Shown here: positions 1-5,123 of the stretch, piece by piece | Layout of the letters: each line of letters begins with the position of its first letter | Numbering within the stretch: position 1 is the first letter of the stretch | Assembly: GCA_003501335.1 (NCBI GenBank) | Contig: DNPQ01000127.1 | Span: forward strand, 1 to 5,540 | From: Bacillota bacterium | GTDB lineage: Bacteria > Bacillota > UBA4882 > UBA8346 | Direction of reading: 5' to 3' | DNA length: 5,540 nt | Notes under the pieces: model-generated | What the model saw: only the letters and a program-made list of their open reading frames with translations | The model's database searches: none | What the model was told of the DNA's origin: nothing | Program-made: the position numbers and the translations under genes

Positions 1-839
1 GAACCCTCAACGCTGATTTTAACCGGAATTCGTTGAGTTACTTTGGTGAAATTACCCGACGCATTGTTAGCCGGAATCAAGGAAAACTGGGCGGCGGTAT
101 TGTTACCGATCTCTTTGATTTTACCCTTAAAATGGATACCGGCATAAGCGTCCACCGTAATCTCCACAGATTCCCCAATGCGCAGCGAGGCCAGTTTAGT
201 CTCTTCGAAATTAGCGGTAACCCAAACATTCTTGATGTCAAACATTGAAAAGATCGCTTGCCCGGCCTGAACTACATCGCCTGTCAAAACCCAACGTTTA
301 GCGATGACTCCGCTAATGGGAGCGCTAATTCGAGTGTTCAAACTTTGGGTTTGGATCACTTCCAGTTGGCCTTGGGCTGTATTTACCTGGCTTTGGGCGA
401 TGGCTACTTGGGCTTGGGCAATATCCAGGGCACTTTTGGCATGATCATATTGTTCTTGAGAAATATAATTTTCTTTAAACTGGGCGACGGCCCGTCTAAA
501 ATCATCCTGATTTTTTCTCAGATTGACCTTGGCCAGGGTTACATTTTGCTCTGCATTGGCAAGCGCTGCTTTCAATTGATTTTCCTGAGCGCGCAAATCG
601 GAGTCGTCTAATTTCACCAAAAGTTGACCTGCAGTAACCTTTTCATTCTCTTGGACCAATAATTCACTGACCCGGCCTAAAATTTTGGAACTGATTGTCG
701 ATTGATATCCTTCAACGATAGCATCATCCGTTGAGACAAAGCCACTCATATTGGTATACCAAAACCAACCACCTGCCACGGCTAATACTATTACAATAAT
801 TATGGTCATCAAAGTTCTTTTTGACAAAGCTGTATTCAT
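1..839 (-). CDS. EmrA/HlyD-type membrane fusion protein, C-terminus cut by window edge
   Basis: This is a periplasmic-adaptor (membrane fusion) subunit of a multidrug efflux system, anchored in the inner membrane and normally partnered with an MFS pump of EmrB type. The 279 visible codons show a short basic N-terminus and one membrane anchor (about residues 10-28). A first lipoyl/barrel half follows (about 47-78, including SKILGRVSELLVQENEKV). Next is a long alanine/glutamine-rich coiled-coil hairpin (about 79-165, with AQAQVAIAQSQVNTAQGQLE). The second lipoyl half is TRISAPISGVIAKRW (169-183). The beta-barrel ends in AAQFSLIPANNASGNFTKV, which closely resembles the EmrA signature. The family comparison suggests only some tens of C-terminal residues are missing. 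The ATG is preceded by GAAAGGA (850-856) at 10 nt. The gene lies 30 nt after the flavoprotein gene with no terminator between, so the two are probably co-transcribed. The substrate is unknown. The family call is firm; the EmrA subgroup is likely. Confidence 0.93.
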   Translation of the reverse strand, partial: MNTALSKRTLMTIIIVIVLAVAGGWFWYTNMSGFVSTDDAIVEGYQSTISSKILGRVSELLVQENEKVTAGQLLVKLDDSDLRAQENQLKAALANAEQNVTLAKVNLRKNQDDFRRAVAQFKENYISQEQYDHAKSALDIAQAQVAIAQSQVNTAQGQLEVIQTQSLNTRISAPISGVIAKRWVLTGDVVQAGQAIFSMFDIKNVWVTANFEETKLASLRIGESVEITVDAYAGIHFKGKIKEIGNNTAAQFSLIPANNASGNFTKVTQRIPVKISVEG

Positions 840-849
840 CAATAATTCG

Positions 850-856
850 TCCTTTC
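850..856 (-). promoter_or_regulatory. Ribosome binding site of the membrane fusion protein gene
   Basis: The minus strand reads GAAAGGA, 10 nt upstream of the ATG at 839. It lies within the 30-nt gap after the flavoprotein stop codon and supports this start for the adaptor gene. Confidence 0.7.
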
Positions 857-869
857 ATATTTACATAGA

Positions 870-1589
870 TTATCCGGTTGTAGTTGAGTTTTGAGTCTGT
901 TGCCAATAATTATTGGCCCTTTCCATATAAACCATTGGATCCATTAGGTCCTTATCGAGGATAGTTTGTGTTTCAGGTGTTATGTATCCATATTCAACCA
1001 TTTCTTTTCCTGCCTTTCGCACCGCAGCAAAAAAAGGCGCAAGTAGCCCGGCTAACTTTTCACTGTGGAGCAATTCACCTTGACTACAAATAATAGTTGC
1101 ATTTGGAGCGTGCCCCAATGATAACCTAACGCTTTCACATAGGCCCGAAAAATTATATTGCCTCGGGAATCCACAGTTCGAAATGAGCACGGTTTTTTGA
1201 GGCCCTTTGCCCGGGTAACGATCCTCGTGATAATAACGCCCATCCTTGCATAAGATGCCCGGGGTAAGTAAAGGCATTGAGAACCGATCTAAAAAGTCTT
1301 TCATAAAGCCGGTAACTGAAAAATGGTATAATGGTGTTGCATAGACAATAATCTCCGGCTCCAATACTTTTTCCAGCAACTTAGCCATATCATCGTGATG
1401 TATACAAACTCCCGGAGTTTTAGTCCAACACGAAAGACATCCCATACAATGATTGATTTTATAATTTTTAAGATAAATGGTTTCAGTTCGAATTCCAGCC
1501 GCTCGAACTCCTTCCAAAAAAGGTACTAAAATCCGTTCAGTATTTCCTTCCTTCCCCCGTGGACTCCCATTGATAGCCAATAAACTCAT
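870..1589 (-). CDS. Flavodoxin-fold NAD(P)H/FMN oxidoreductase with a Cys cluster (iron-sulfur flavoprotein-like)
   Basis: This 239-residue protein belongs to the NADPH-dependent FMN reductase/flavodoxin-like superfamily and is probably a cytoplasmic electron-transfer or reductase enzyme. The N-terminus MSLLAINGSPRGKEGNT carries the FMN phosphate-binding loop (GSPRGKEGNT, residues 8-17). The motif C48-x2-C51-x2-C54-x7-C62 follows. It matches the compact spacing (CX2CX2CX4-7C) known for the [4Fe-4S] cluster of archaeal iron-sulfur flavoproteins. The stretch ATPLYHFSVTGFMKDFLDR (about 84-102) is the typical flavin-side/dimer segment of this family. I chose the ATG at 1589 because AGGAGTG (1596-1602) sits 6 nt upstream. 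The reading frame stays open to 1688, but that extension is AT-rich leader sequence running towards a terminator. The gene is first in a unit with the efflux adaptor downstream. Substrate and electron partner cannot be told from sequence, and the Fe-S cluster is an inference from cysteine spacing. Confidence 0.9.
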   Translation of the reverse strand: MSLLAINGSPRGKEGNTERILVPFLEGVRAAGIRTETIYLKNYKINHCMGCLSCWTKTPGVCIHHDDMAKLLEKVLEPEIIVYATPLYHFSVTGFMKDFLDRFSMPLLTPGILCKDGRYYHEDRYPGKGPQKTVLISNCGFPRQYNFSGLCESVRLSLGHAPNATIICSQGELLHSEKLAGLLAPFFAAVRKAGKEMVEYGYITPETQTILDKDLMDPMVYMERANNYWQQTQNSTTTG

Positions 1590-1595
1590 AGTATT

Positions 1596-1602
1596 CACTC
1601 CT
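1596..1602 (-). promoter_or_regulatory. Ribosome binding site of the flavoprotein gene
   Basis: The minus strand has AGGAGTG 6 nt before the ATG at 1589. This fixes the start against the longer open frame that begins at 1688. Confidence 0.85.
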
Positions 1603-1607
1603 ATGTT

Positions 1608-1668
1608 TTTTATATATAATTTATTGTATATAACTTGTTTAATATTATTACATATGTTATATATAAAA
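1608..1668. repeat. Inverted repeats in the flavoprotein leader (candidate operators)
   Basis: The 10-bp palindrome TTATATATAA occurs twice, at 1610-1619 and 1657-1666, with centres 47 bp apart. Each is extended by AA or TT so that the two copies form a 12-bp inverted repeat (arms 1608-1619 and 1657-1668). Between and overlapping them are an 8-bp inverted pair TATATAAC/GTTATATA (1627-1634 and 1656-1663) and a near-palindrome centred on ACATATGT (1646-1661). All of it is AT-only or nearly so, which raises the chance expectation. None of it resembles the palindromes in front of marR. Confidence 0.4.
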
Positions 1669-1672
1669 TCAA
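1645..1672 (-). promoter_or_regulatory. Candidate promoter of the flavoprotein/efflux adaptor unit
   Basis: On the minus strand a -35-like TTGATT (1667-1672) is separated by 16 nt from a -10-like TAATAA (1645-1650). The site lies just downstream of the preceding terminator and about 55 nt before the start codon. The whole 1603-1690 stretch is extremely AT-rich, so chance matches to promoter boxes are likely and the exact position is tentative. An imperfect palindrome (1646-1661) covers the -10 box and much of the spacer, as an operator would. Confidence 0.45.
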
Positions 1673-1689
1673 GAACTAAAATTGCCAAT

Positions 1690-1720
1690 AAAAAACCTGG
1701 CGATTTATATTTCGCCAGGT
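1690..1720 (-). terminator. Intrinsic terminator of the marR-acetyltransferase unit
   Basis: A perfect 9-bp stem (ACCTGGCGA at 1695-1703 pairing with TCGCCAGGT at 1712-1720) encloses an 8-nt loop. Read on the minus strand, it is followed at once by TTTTTT. It lies about 68 nt after the acetyltransferase stop codon and upstream of the flavoprotein promoter, so it separates the two units. Confidence 0.9.
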
Positions 1721-1787
1721 GTCTATATTTTGGGACATTAATTTTTTCCGATAGGTCTATTTCAAAAAAATTACCAATTTTAAAGTA

Positions 1788-2330
1788 CTAGGCATCTTTA
1801 AGCCCTTTCACCTCATCCATTTTTACACCATTACCAACCAATAATTTATCGTAAAAATTAAAAAGAGATTTCTTCCCAAAGGCCGGCATTTCCCCGACAA
1901 ATGTATATCCCGTCTTCCCAAACAAGGCATTCATTTTACGATTAGCCGAATTAGTATCCGAACGCAAATACTGGATTCCATTATTCTGAGCCAGCTGTTC
2001 GGCAAACTGCAGTAACCCGGAGCCGATTCCCTGCTTGCGGAATTCAGAGGCGATCGCCATTCTATGTATAATCATCGGTTTTTGACTGCCGGACCAATGA
2101 ATCTGCCCATACTCCGGCGGTTCAAAATAGTTAATGCAAATAAAACCCCTCACCTGTCCATCCGTTTCATCCACATAGAGGTCCTCTTTTTGAATGTCGT
2201 CGCCAAAATCAATTTCTCTGGGGTAGTTTTCATCCCATTGCTCATTTCCTTGTTGGCGCATTTCTTGACAAACTTTCGCAACAATCTTCATTATCGGTTT
2301 TAAGTCACTTATCGTCGCTTGCCGAATCAT
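1788..2330 (-). CDS. GNAT-family N-acetyltransferase
   Basis: This 180-residue protein has the GCN5-related acetyltransferase fold, which transfers an acetyl group from acetyl-CoA to an amine. The start MIRQATISDLKPIMKIV is the usual first strand and helix. Motif A is at RMAIASEFRKQGIGSGLL (about 90-107), with the pyrophosphate-binding pattern R98-x-x-G101-x-G103. Motif B is SDTNSANRKMNALFGKTGY (about 124-142), with N127 and the LFGKTGY segment typical of the family. The ATG at 2330 is preceded by AAGGAG (2338-2343) at 7 nt. An in-frame ATG at 2348 is less likely because the Shine-Dalgarno would lie inside its own codons. The gene overlaps the 3' end of marR by 26 nt in another frame, which suggests translational coupling, and it is last before a terminator. 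The acceptor substrate is unknown; detoxification or resistance is possible but is only inferred from the MarR partner. Confidence 0.93.
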   Translation of the reverse strand: MIRQATISDLKPIMKIVAKVCQEMRQQGNEQWDENYPREIDFGDDIQKEDLYVDETDGQVRGFICINYFEPPEYGQIHWSGSQKPMIIHRMAIASEFRKQGIGSGLLQFAEQLAQNNGIQYLRSDTNSANRKMNALFGKTGYTFVGEMPAFGKKSLFNFYDKLLVGNGVKMDEVKGLKDA

Positions 2331-2790
2331 GGTATGACTCCTTATCATTTTTCACTTGATGCCATATGGCATCGATATTATCGCTCATTCGTTTGACCAA
2401 TTCATAAGCAGAGGTTATTTCCTCTAGGGTAAAGCCTTTAAAACAAAACGCAATATTGCTGTTTTCCTCTTCAATGACCAACTCATAAAGGTCCAAAGCT
2501 TTGGGGGTCGGATATAACTTATAAGCGCGGCTGTCCGACTCATCCTGTACTTTTTGAATATAGCCGCTGGAAATTAATTTTTGCACCGCTTTGGTTGTGG
2601 TGGTCTTATCCACCCGCAACATGTTTGAAAGTTGAATATAATTAATTCCCTGGTTTTCACAAATCCGGGTCAGAAAAATAAACTGTCCCTTCTGTAAATG
2701 GTATTCCCTAAACTTAAGATCGCTTTTGGAATTGACGGCGCGGGAAAGTGTGCCGATTTCTCGCAATATGCCGTTATTCAGTTGCTTAAT
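2305..2790 (-). CDS. MarR-family transcriptional regulator, probable ATT start codon
   Basis: This is a dimeric winged-helix DNA-binding repressor of the MarR type, about 161 residues long. It shows the N-terminal dimerisation helix (LREIGTLSRAVNSKSD), then a winged helix. The recognition-helix region is LSNMLRVDKTTTTKAVQKLI (about 54-73), the wing is DESDSRAYKLYPT with the usual D-x-R (D86, R88), and C-terminal helices complete the dimer interface. There is no in-frame ATG or GTG at the front. A TTG at 2766 has no Shine-Dalgarno and would trim the first helix. AGGAGG (2800-2805) lies 8 nt before an ATT at 2788-2790, giving an N-terminus (M)KQLNNGILREIG of normal family length. I therefore place the start there. 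The TTG at 2766 remains the alternative, as does a mutated ATG. Two palindromes surround its own promoter, so autorepression is likely. The ligand is unknown. Confidence 0.88.
   Translation of the reverse strand: MKQLNNGILREIGTLSRAVNSKSDLKFREYHLQKGQFIFLTRICENQGINYIQLSNMLRVDKTTTTKAVQKLISSGYIQKVQDESDSRAYKLYPTPKALDLYELVIEEENSNIAFCFKGFTLEEITSAYELVKRMSDNIDAIWHQVKNDKESYHDSASDDK
2338..2343 (-). promoter_or_regulatory. Ribosome binding site of the acetyltransferase gene, inside marR
   Basis: AAGGAG on the minus strand lies within the last codons of marR, 7 nt upstream of the ATG at 2330. Ribosomes finishing marR would pass directly over this site. It decides the start in favour of 2330 rather than 2348. 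Confidence 0.85.
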
Positions 2791-2799
2791 TTGGATCGC

Positions 2800-2805
2800 C
2801 TCCTA
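2800..2805 (-). promoter_or_regulatory. Ribosome binding site that points to an ATT start for marR
   Basis: The minus strand has a full AGGAGG. The only codon in the marR frame at suitable spacing (8 nt) is ATT at 2788-2790. The first in-frame TTG is 33 nt away and a CTG (2779-2781) is 18 nt away, both too far for efficient use of this site. Confidence 0.75.
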
Positions 2806-2811
2806 ATAACA

Positions 2812-2829
2812 GTTGAATATTCAACTATA
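2812..2829. promoter_or_regulatory. Candidate MarR operator 1
   Basis: The plus strand shows a perfect 16-bp palindrome AGTTGAATATTCAACT (2811-2826) extended by ATA. It covers the predicted transcription start of marR (about 2826), directly downstream of the -10 box. The core GTTGAANNTTCAACTATA is repeated in the same orientation at 2849-2866. Palindromes of this size at their own promoter are typical MarR binding sites. Confidence 0.75.
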
Positions 2830-2832
2830 TTG

Positions 2833-2861
2833 AGTTTACCATTTCATTGTTGAACTTTCAA
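2833..2861 (-). promoter_or_regulatory. Promoter of marR and the acetyltransferase gene
   Basis: On the minus strand the -35 box TTGAAA (2856-2861; 5 of 6 consensus bases) and the -10 box TAAACT (2833-2838; 4 of 6) are separated by exactly 17 nt. Transcription would start near 2826 and give a leader of about 36 nt before the ATT codon. The -35 box lies inside operator 2, and operator 1 begins at the predicted start point, so repressor bound at either site should block RNA polymerase. Confidence 0.7.
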
Positions 2862-2866
2862 CTATA
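2849..2866. promoter_or_regulatory. Candidate MarR operator 2
   Basis: This second copy of GTTGAANNTTCAACTATA differs from operator 1 only at the two central bases (CT instead of TA). It is 37 bp from the first copy, about three and a half helical turns, and overlaps the -35 box of the marR promoter. The right side also forms the 10-bp palindrome AACTATAGTT (2860-2869). Confidence 0.7.
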
Positions 2867-2912
2867 GTTTGCAAAAAAACGATTCGGGACAAAGCCGGTT
2901 TATCCTTTAAAC

Positions 2913-2959
2913 AAAAAATGACTTTGCTGATAGGATGGTCCATTTCAGCCCAGTCATTT
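2913..2959 (-). terminator. Intrinsic terminator after the metallo-beta-lactamase-fold pseudogene
   Basis: AAATGACT (2916-2923) pairs with AGTCATTT (2952-2959). After a 2x2 internal loop, GCTGA (2926-2930) pairs with TCAGC (2945-2949), and a small GGA/TCC hairpin caps the structure. Reading on the minus strand, the outer stem runs into TTTTTT. It lies 25 nt after the hydrolase stop codon and before the marR promoter, so it ends the rsmB unit. Confidence 0.85.
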
Positions 2960-2984
2960 CTCTAAAAGGAGTTTTCTTCTAAAC

Positions 2985-3678
2985 TTACTTGTTTACCAAT
3001 TCAGCAATTCGTTGATTGACATTTTCATGATAGATACCGCCATGATAACAACTAACGGTTTCAATATCATACTGGGTCAACTTTTTCATCGAGTTCATCG
3101 CCATATCCATATCCAACGTAAAATGCGGAACCGGTCCCAGCGACTTGCCGTCGGTCACAGTAAATTCATCGCCGGTAATCAAAATTTTACTTTGAGGGAG
3201 ATACAAGCAAATATGGCCGGGAGTATGGATAACCGTAATTCCCCCGCAATAGGGTAATTTTTGGCCGTCGCTCACAGTCTGATCCACCGGATTGTTATAA
3301 ATTTATTTGATCTTTTCAAGTCGCTCCTCCGGGATTGAACTTGATTGGGCCATCTTAATCGGTAACTTTTCACCCTGAATGTAGGGTCTTTCTTTTTCAT
3401 GGGCCAATACTTCAATTTTCTGCGGCGATTCCTTTAAAATCGCTGTTAAACTTCCCACATGATCCATATCATGATGGGTAATGATTATTTTTCGCAGCTT
3501 GGTACTGGCACATCTGCTTTTTCATTGCTTCTTCAATTTGCAATAACTGACCGGGCAATCCGGTGTCCACCAGAATAGCTTCTTCTTGATCCCAAATTAA
3601 TGTAGGATAAAGAACCCCCGGTCCCATGGTAAGATTGGCCGTTATTTCCAGCATTTCAATTCCAGATGCTATTTTCAT
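2985..3678 (-). pseudogene. Metallo-beta-lactamase-fold hydrolase, disrupted by two frameshifts and a stop
   Basis: The pieces reassemble into a 231-residue MBL-fold protein of normal size. Segment one (from the ATG at 3678, with GGGAG at 3686-3690) is MKIASGIEMLEI to IEEAMKK, including ILVDTG. Segment two begins with the metal motif THHDMDHVG, near 3483-3457. Segment three, read through a stop codon, carries TPGH, ITGDEF and the final CYHGG. Three lesions separate them. One is a missing base in the A-run at 3518-3522. The second is another missing base near 3498-3505. The third is TAA at 3303-3305 in the frame of both flanking parts. Restoring one base at each shift gives continuous homologous sequence and a span divisible by three. 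The metal motif is H-H-D-M-D-H, a variant of HxHxDH seen in glyoxalase-like relatives. Substrate is unknown. The gene follows rsmB by 71 nt on the same strand. Sequencing error could explain the shifts but explains the stop less easily. Confidence 0.88.
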
Positions 3679-3685
3679 GGATCCA

Positions 3686-3690
3686 CTCCC
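3686..3690 (-). promoter_or_regulatory. Ribosome binding site of the MBL-fold pseudogene
   Basis: GGGAG on the minus strand lies 7 nt before the ATG at 3678 and supports that start. The open frame continues upstream to 3834, but that part overlaps the end of rsmB and does not resemble the MBL fold. Confidence 0.65.
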
Positions 3691-3749
3691 ATTGTTCACC
3701 GTATTCAATTTTAATTCATAACCCCAAAAAATTGGTATACCATGGAAAA

Positions 3750-5123
3750 CTAAGCCTTTTTCCGTTCCATCCTGCACATAAAAAAGCCATCTCCACCACC
3801 GGATATCGGCAAAATCGTCAGCCATTTTTCCCAAGGATCATCTAAATAACGGACATGCATTTCCGGTAAAAATTTACCGAAATCGACTGTCTCAAAGTCA
3901 GGGTGTTTGGAAAGAAACCACTGGATTTGTTCTTGATCTTCTTCCGGTTCCAAAGTACAGGTACTGTAAATCAAACGCCCGCCGGGACGGACCAGCCTCG
4001 AAGCATTTCTCAAAATTTCACGCTGAATAGCAACTAAGGTTTCAATGTCTTCCGGCTGCCGGCGATAACGGGCATCGACCCGCCGCCTTAAAACACCAGT
4101 TCCTGTGCACGGTGCATCAACCAGAACCGCATCGGCAAAACCTCCGCCCGGTATTTTAAAATTACGGGCATCAGCCAAATAGGGACAAATATTTTGCAGT
4201 TTCAACCTTTTAGCATTTTGAACAATCAAATCAATTTTATGAGGATGGTCGTCAATACTCCATATCTTGCCCTGATCACCCATCAATTCGGCAAGATGCG
4301 TACTCTTCCCACCGGGTGCAGCACAAAGATCAACAATTGTCTCTCCCGGCTGAGGATCGACCAAATGGGCGACTAACATCGAACTTTCATCCTGGACGAA
4401 TAACTTTCCACTTTGAAATGAGGCCAGTTTATCTAAAGGCCCGGAAAGGGATTTAATTTGGATTGCTTCCGGTAATATCAACCCCATAGTATATTTAATA
4501 CCGGCCTGGTCGAAATCATCCAACACGTGATTGATTAAACCCTGATACTGGTTGAAACGCAAGGTCAATGGAGGCTCCTCATTATTCACCTGCAGAATTT
4601 GTTCGGTTCGCTCCTCCCCAAACCTTTTTAGCCAACGTTCAACCAGCCACCGGGGATGGGAATATTCGATCGCCAAAGATTCTACCAAGTCCAAGCTGCG
4701 GTCGGGCGGCTTAAGCTTGTCCTTATTTCTTAAATAAGCCCGGAGTACACCATTGACCAAAGGCGCCAATCCCTGATATTGAGAATTTTTAACCTGGGCA
4801 ACGGCGCTAAAGCAGACCGCCCGTGCCGGGATATCCGTTAAATAAATCAATTGATAAAGAGCGATCCGCATGACATTTTTTACCGGAGTTTTTAAAGAAT
4901 CAAAAGGGCGGCTCAGCAGCCGCCCCAGAAAATAATCAATCTGATAAAGATGCCGGTAAACTCCATAAGTCAGTTCAGTGCAGAATGCCCGCTCGCGCTG
5001 CTCGGCCTCAGGATGCTCGTGAAATATTTCCGGCAACGCCAAATTTAAATAAGCAGCTCGTCCTTCTACCCTGTTTAAAACAAGTTCAGCCAATTTGCGG
5101 CCGCTGATAGTACTGCTAGTCAT
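3750..5123 (-). CDS. rsmB: 16S rRNA (cytosine(967)-C(5))-methyltransferase RsmB
   Basis: RsmB uses S-adenosylmethionine to methylate C5 of cytosine 967 in 16S rRNA (E. coli numbering) during assembly of the small ribosomal subunit in the cytoplasm. The 457-residue length is normal. The N-terminal third is a NusB-like RNA-binding domain (about 1-140, with ERAFCTELTYGVYRH and NGVLRAYLRN). The Rossmann methyltransferase domain follows. It carries the SAM-binding motif DLCAAPGGKSTHL (265-277), motif IV DAPCTGTG with C339, motif VI STCTLEPEED with C389 as the likely catalytic cysteine, and the closing GGDGFFM. The ATG at 5123 has AAGGGG (5132-5137) 8 nt upstream and overlaps the end of the zinc peptidase gene by 8 nt, so the two are translationally coupled. 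No clear terminator separates it from the broken hydrolase gene. I see no damage in it. The close relative RsmF is less likely because of the NusB domain. Confidence 0.97.
   Translation of the reverse strand: MTSSTISGRKLAELVLNRVEGRAAYLNLALPEIFHEHPEAEQRERAFCTELTYGVYRHLYQIDYFLGRLLSRPFDSLKTPVKNVMRIALYQLIYLTDIPARAVCFSAVAQVKNSQYQGLAPLVNGVLRAYLRNKDKLKPPDRSLDLVESLAIEYSHPRWLVERWLKRFGEERTEQILQVNNEEPPLTLRFNQYQGLINHVLDDFDQAGIKYTMGLILPEAIQIKSLSGPLDKLASFQSGKLFVQDESSMLVAHLVDPQPGETIVDLCAAPGGKSTHLAELMGDQGKIWSIDDHPHKIDLIVQNAKRLKLQNICPYLADARNFKIPGGGFADAVLVDAPCTGTGVLRRRVDARYRRQPEDIETLVAIQREILRNASRLVRPGGRLIYSTCTLEPEEDQEQIQWFLSKHPDFETVDFGKFLPEMHVRYLDDPWEKWLTILPISGGGDGFFMCRMERKKA

Noticed and set aside
33..611. 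Plus-strand open frames across the adaptor gene
   Set aside because: They are antisense shadows of a protein with clear EmrA/HlyD domains, and the repetitive look comes from the Ala/Gln coiled coil on the other strand.
1590..1688. 33-residue N-terminal extension of the flavoprotein
   Set aside because: It is encoded by AT-rich leader, begins beside the upstream terminator, and the ATG at 1589 has a good ribosome binding site and matches the family N-terminus.
1477..1791. Plus-strand open frame of 104 codons
   Set aside because: It runs antisense to the flavoprotein, the promoter and the terminator, and shows no recognisable domain or ribosome binding site.
2331..2348. Earlier ATG for the acetyltransferase
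   Set aside because: Its first codons are themselves the AAGGAG site for the ATG at 2330, and the family N-terminus begins with MIRQATISDL.
2811..2869. Repeats before marR considered as a CRISPR fragment or attachment site
   Set aside because: There are only two copies, each palindromic and positioned exactly on promoter elements, with no spacer array or integrase nearby; operators explain them better.
3303..3525. Programmed frameshifting or stop-codon readthrough in the hydrolase
   Set aside because: Two separate -1 shifts plus a stop codon would be needed, with no slippery heptamer plus structure evident; gene decay or sequence error is simpler.
3733..3742. Palindrome TGGTATACCA followed on the minus strand by a T-run, between rsmB and the hydrolase
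   Set aside because: As RNA it can form only about a 3-bp stem, too weak for an intrinsic terminator.
3679..3834. 52-residue upstream extension of the hydrolase frame
   Set aside because: It overlaps the end of rsmB in another frame and has no MBL similarity; the ATG at 3678 has its own GGGAG.
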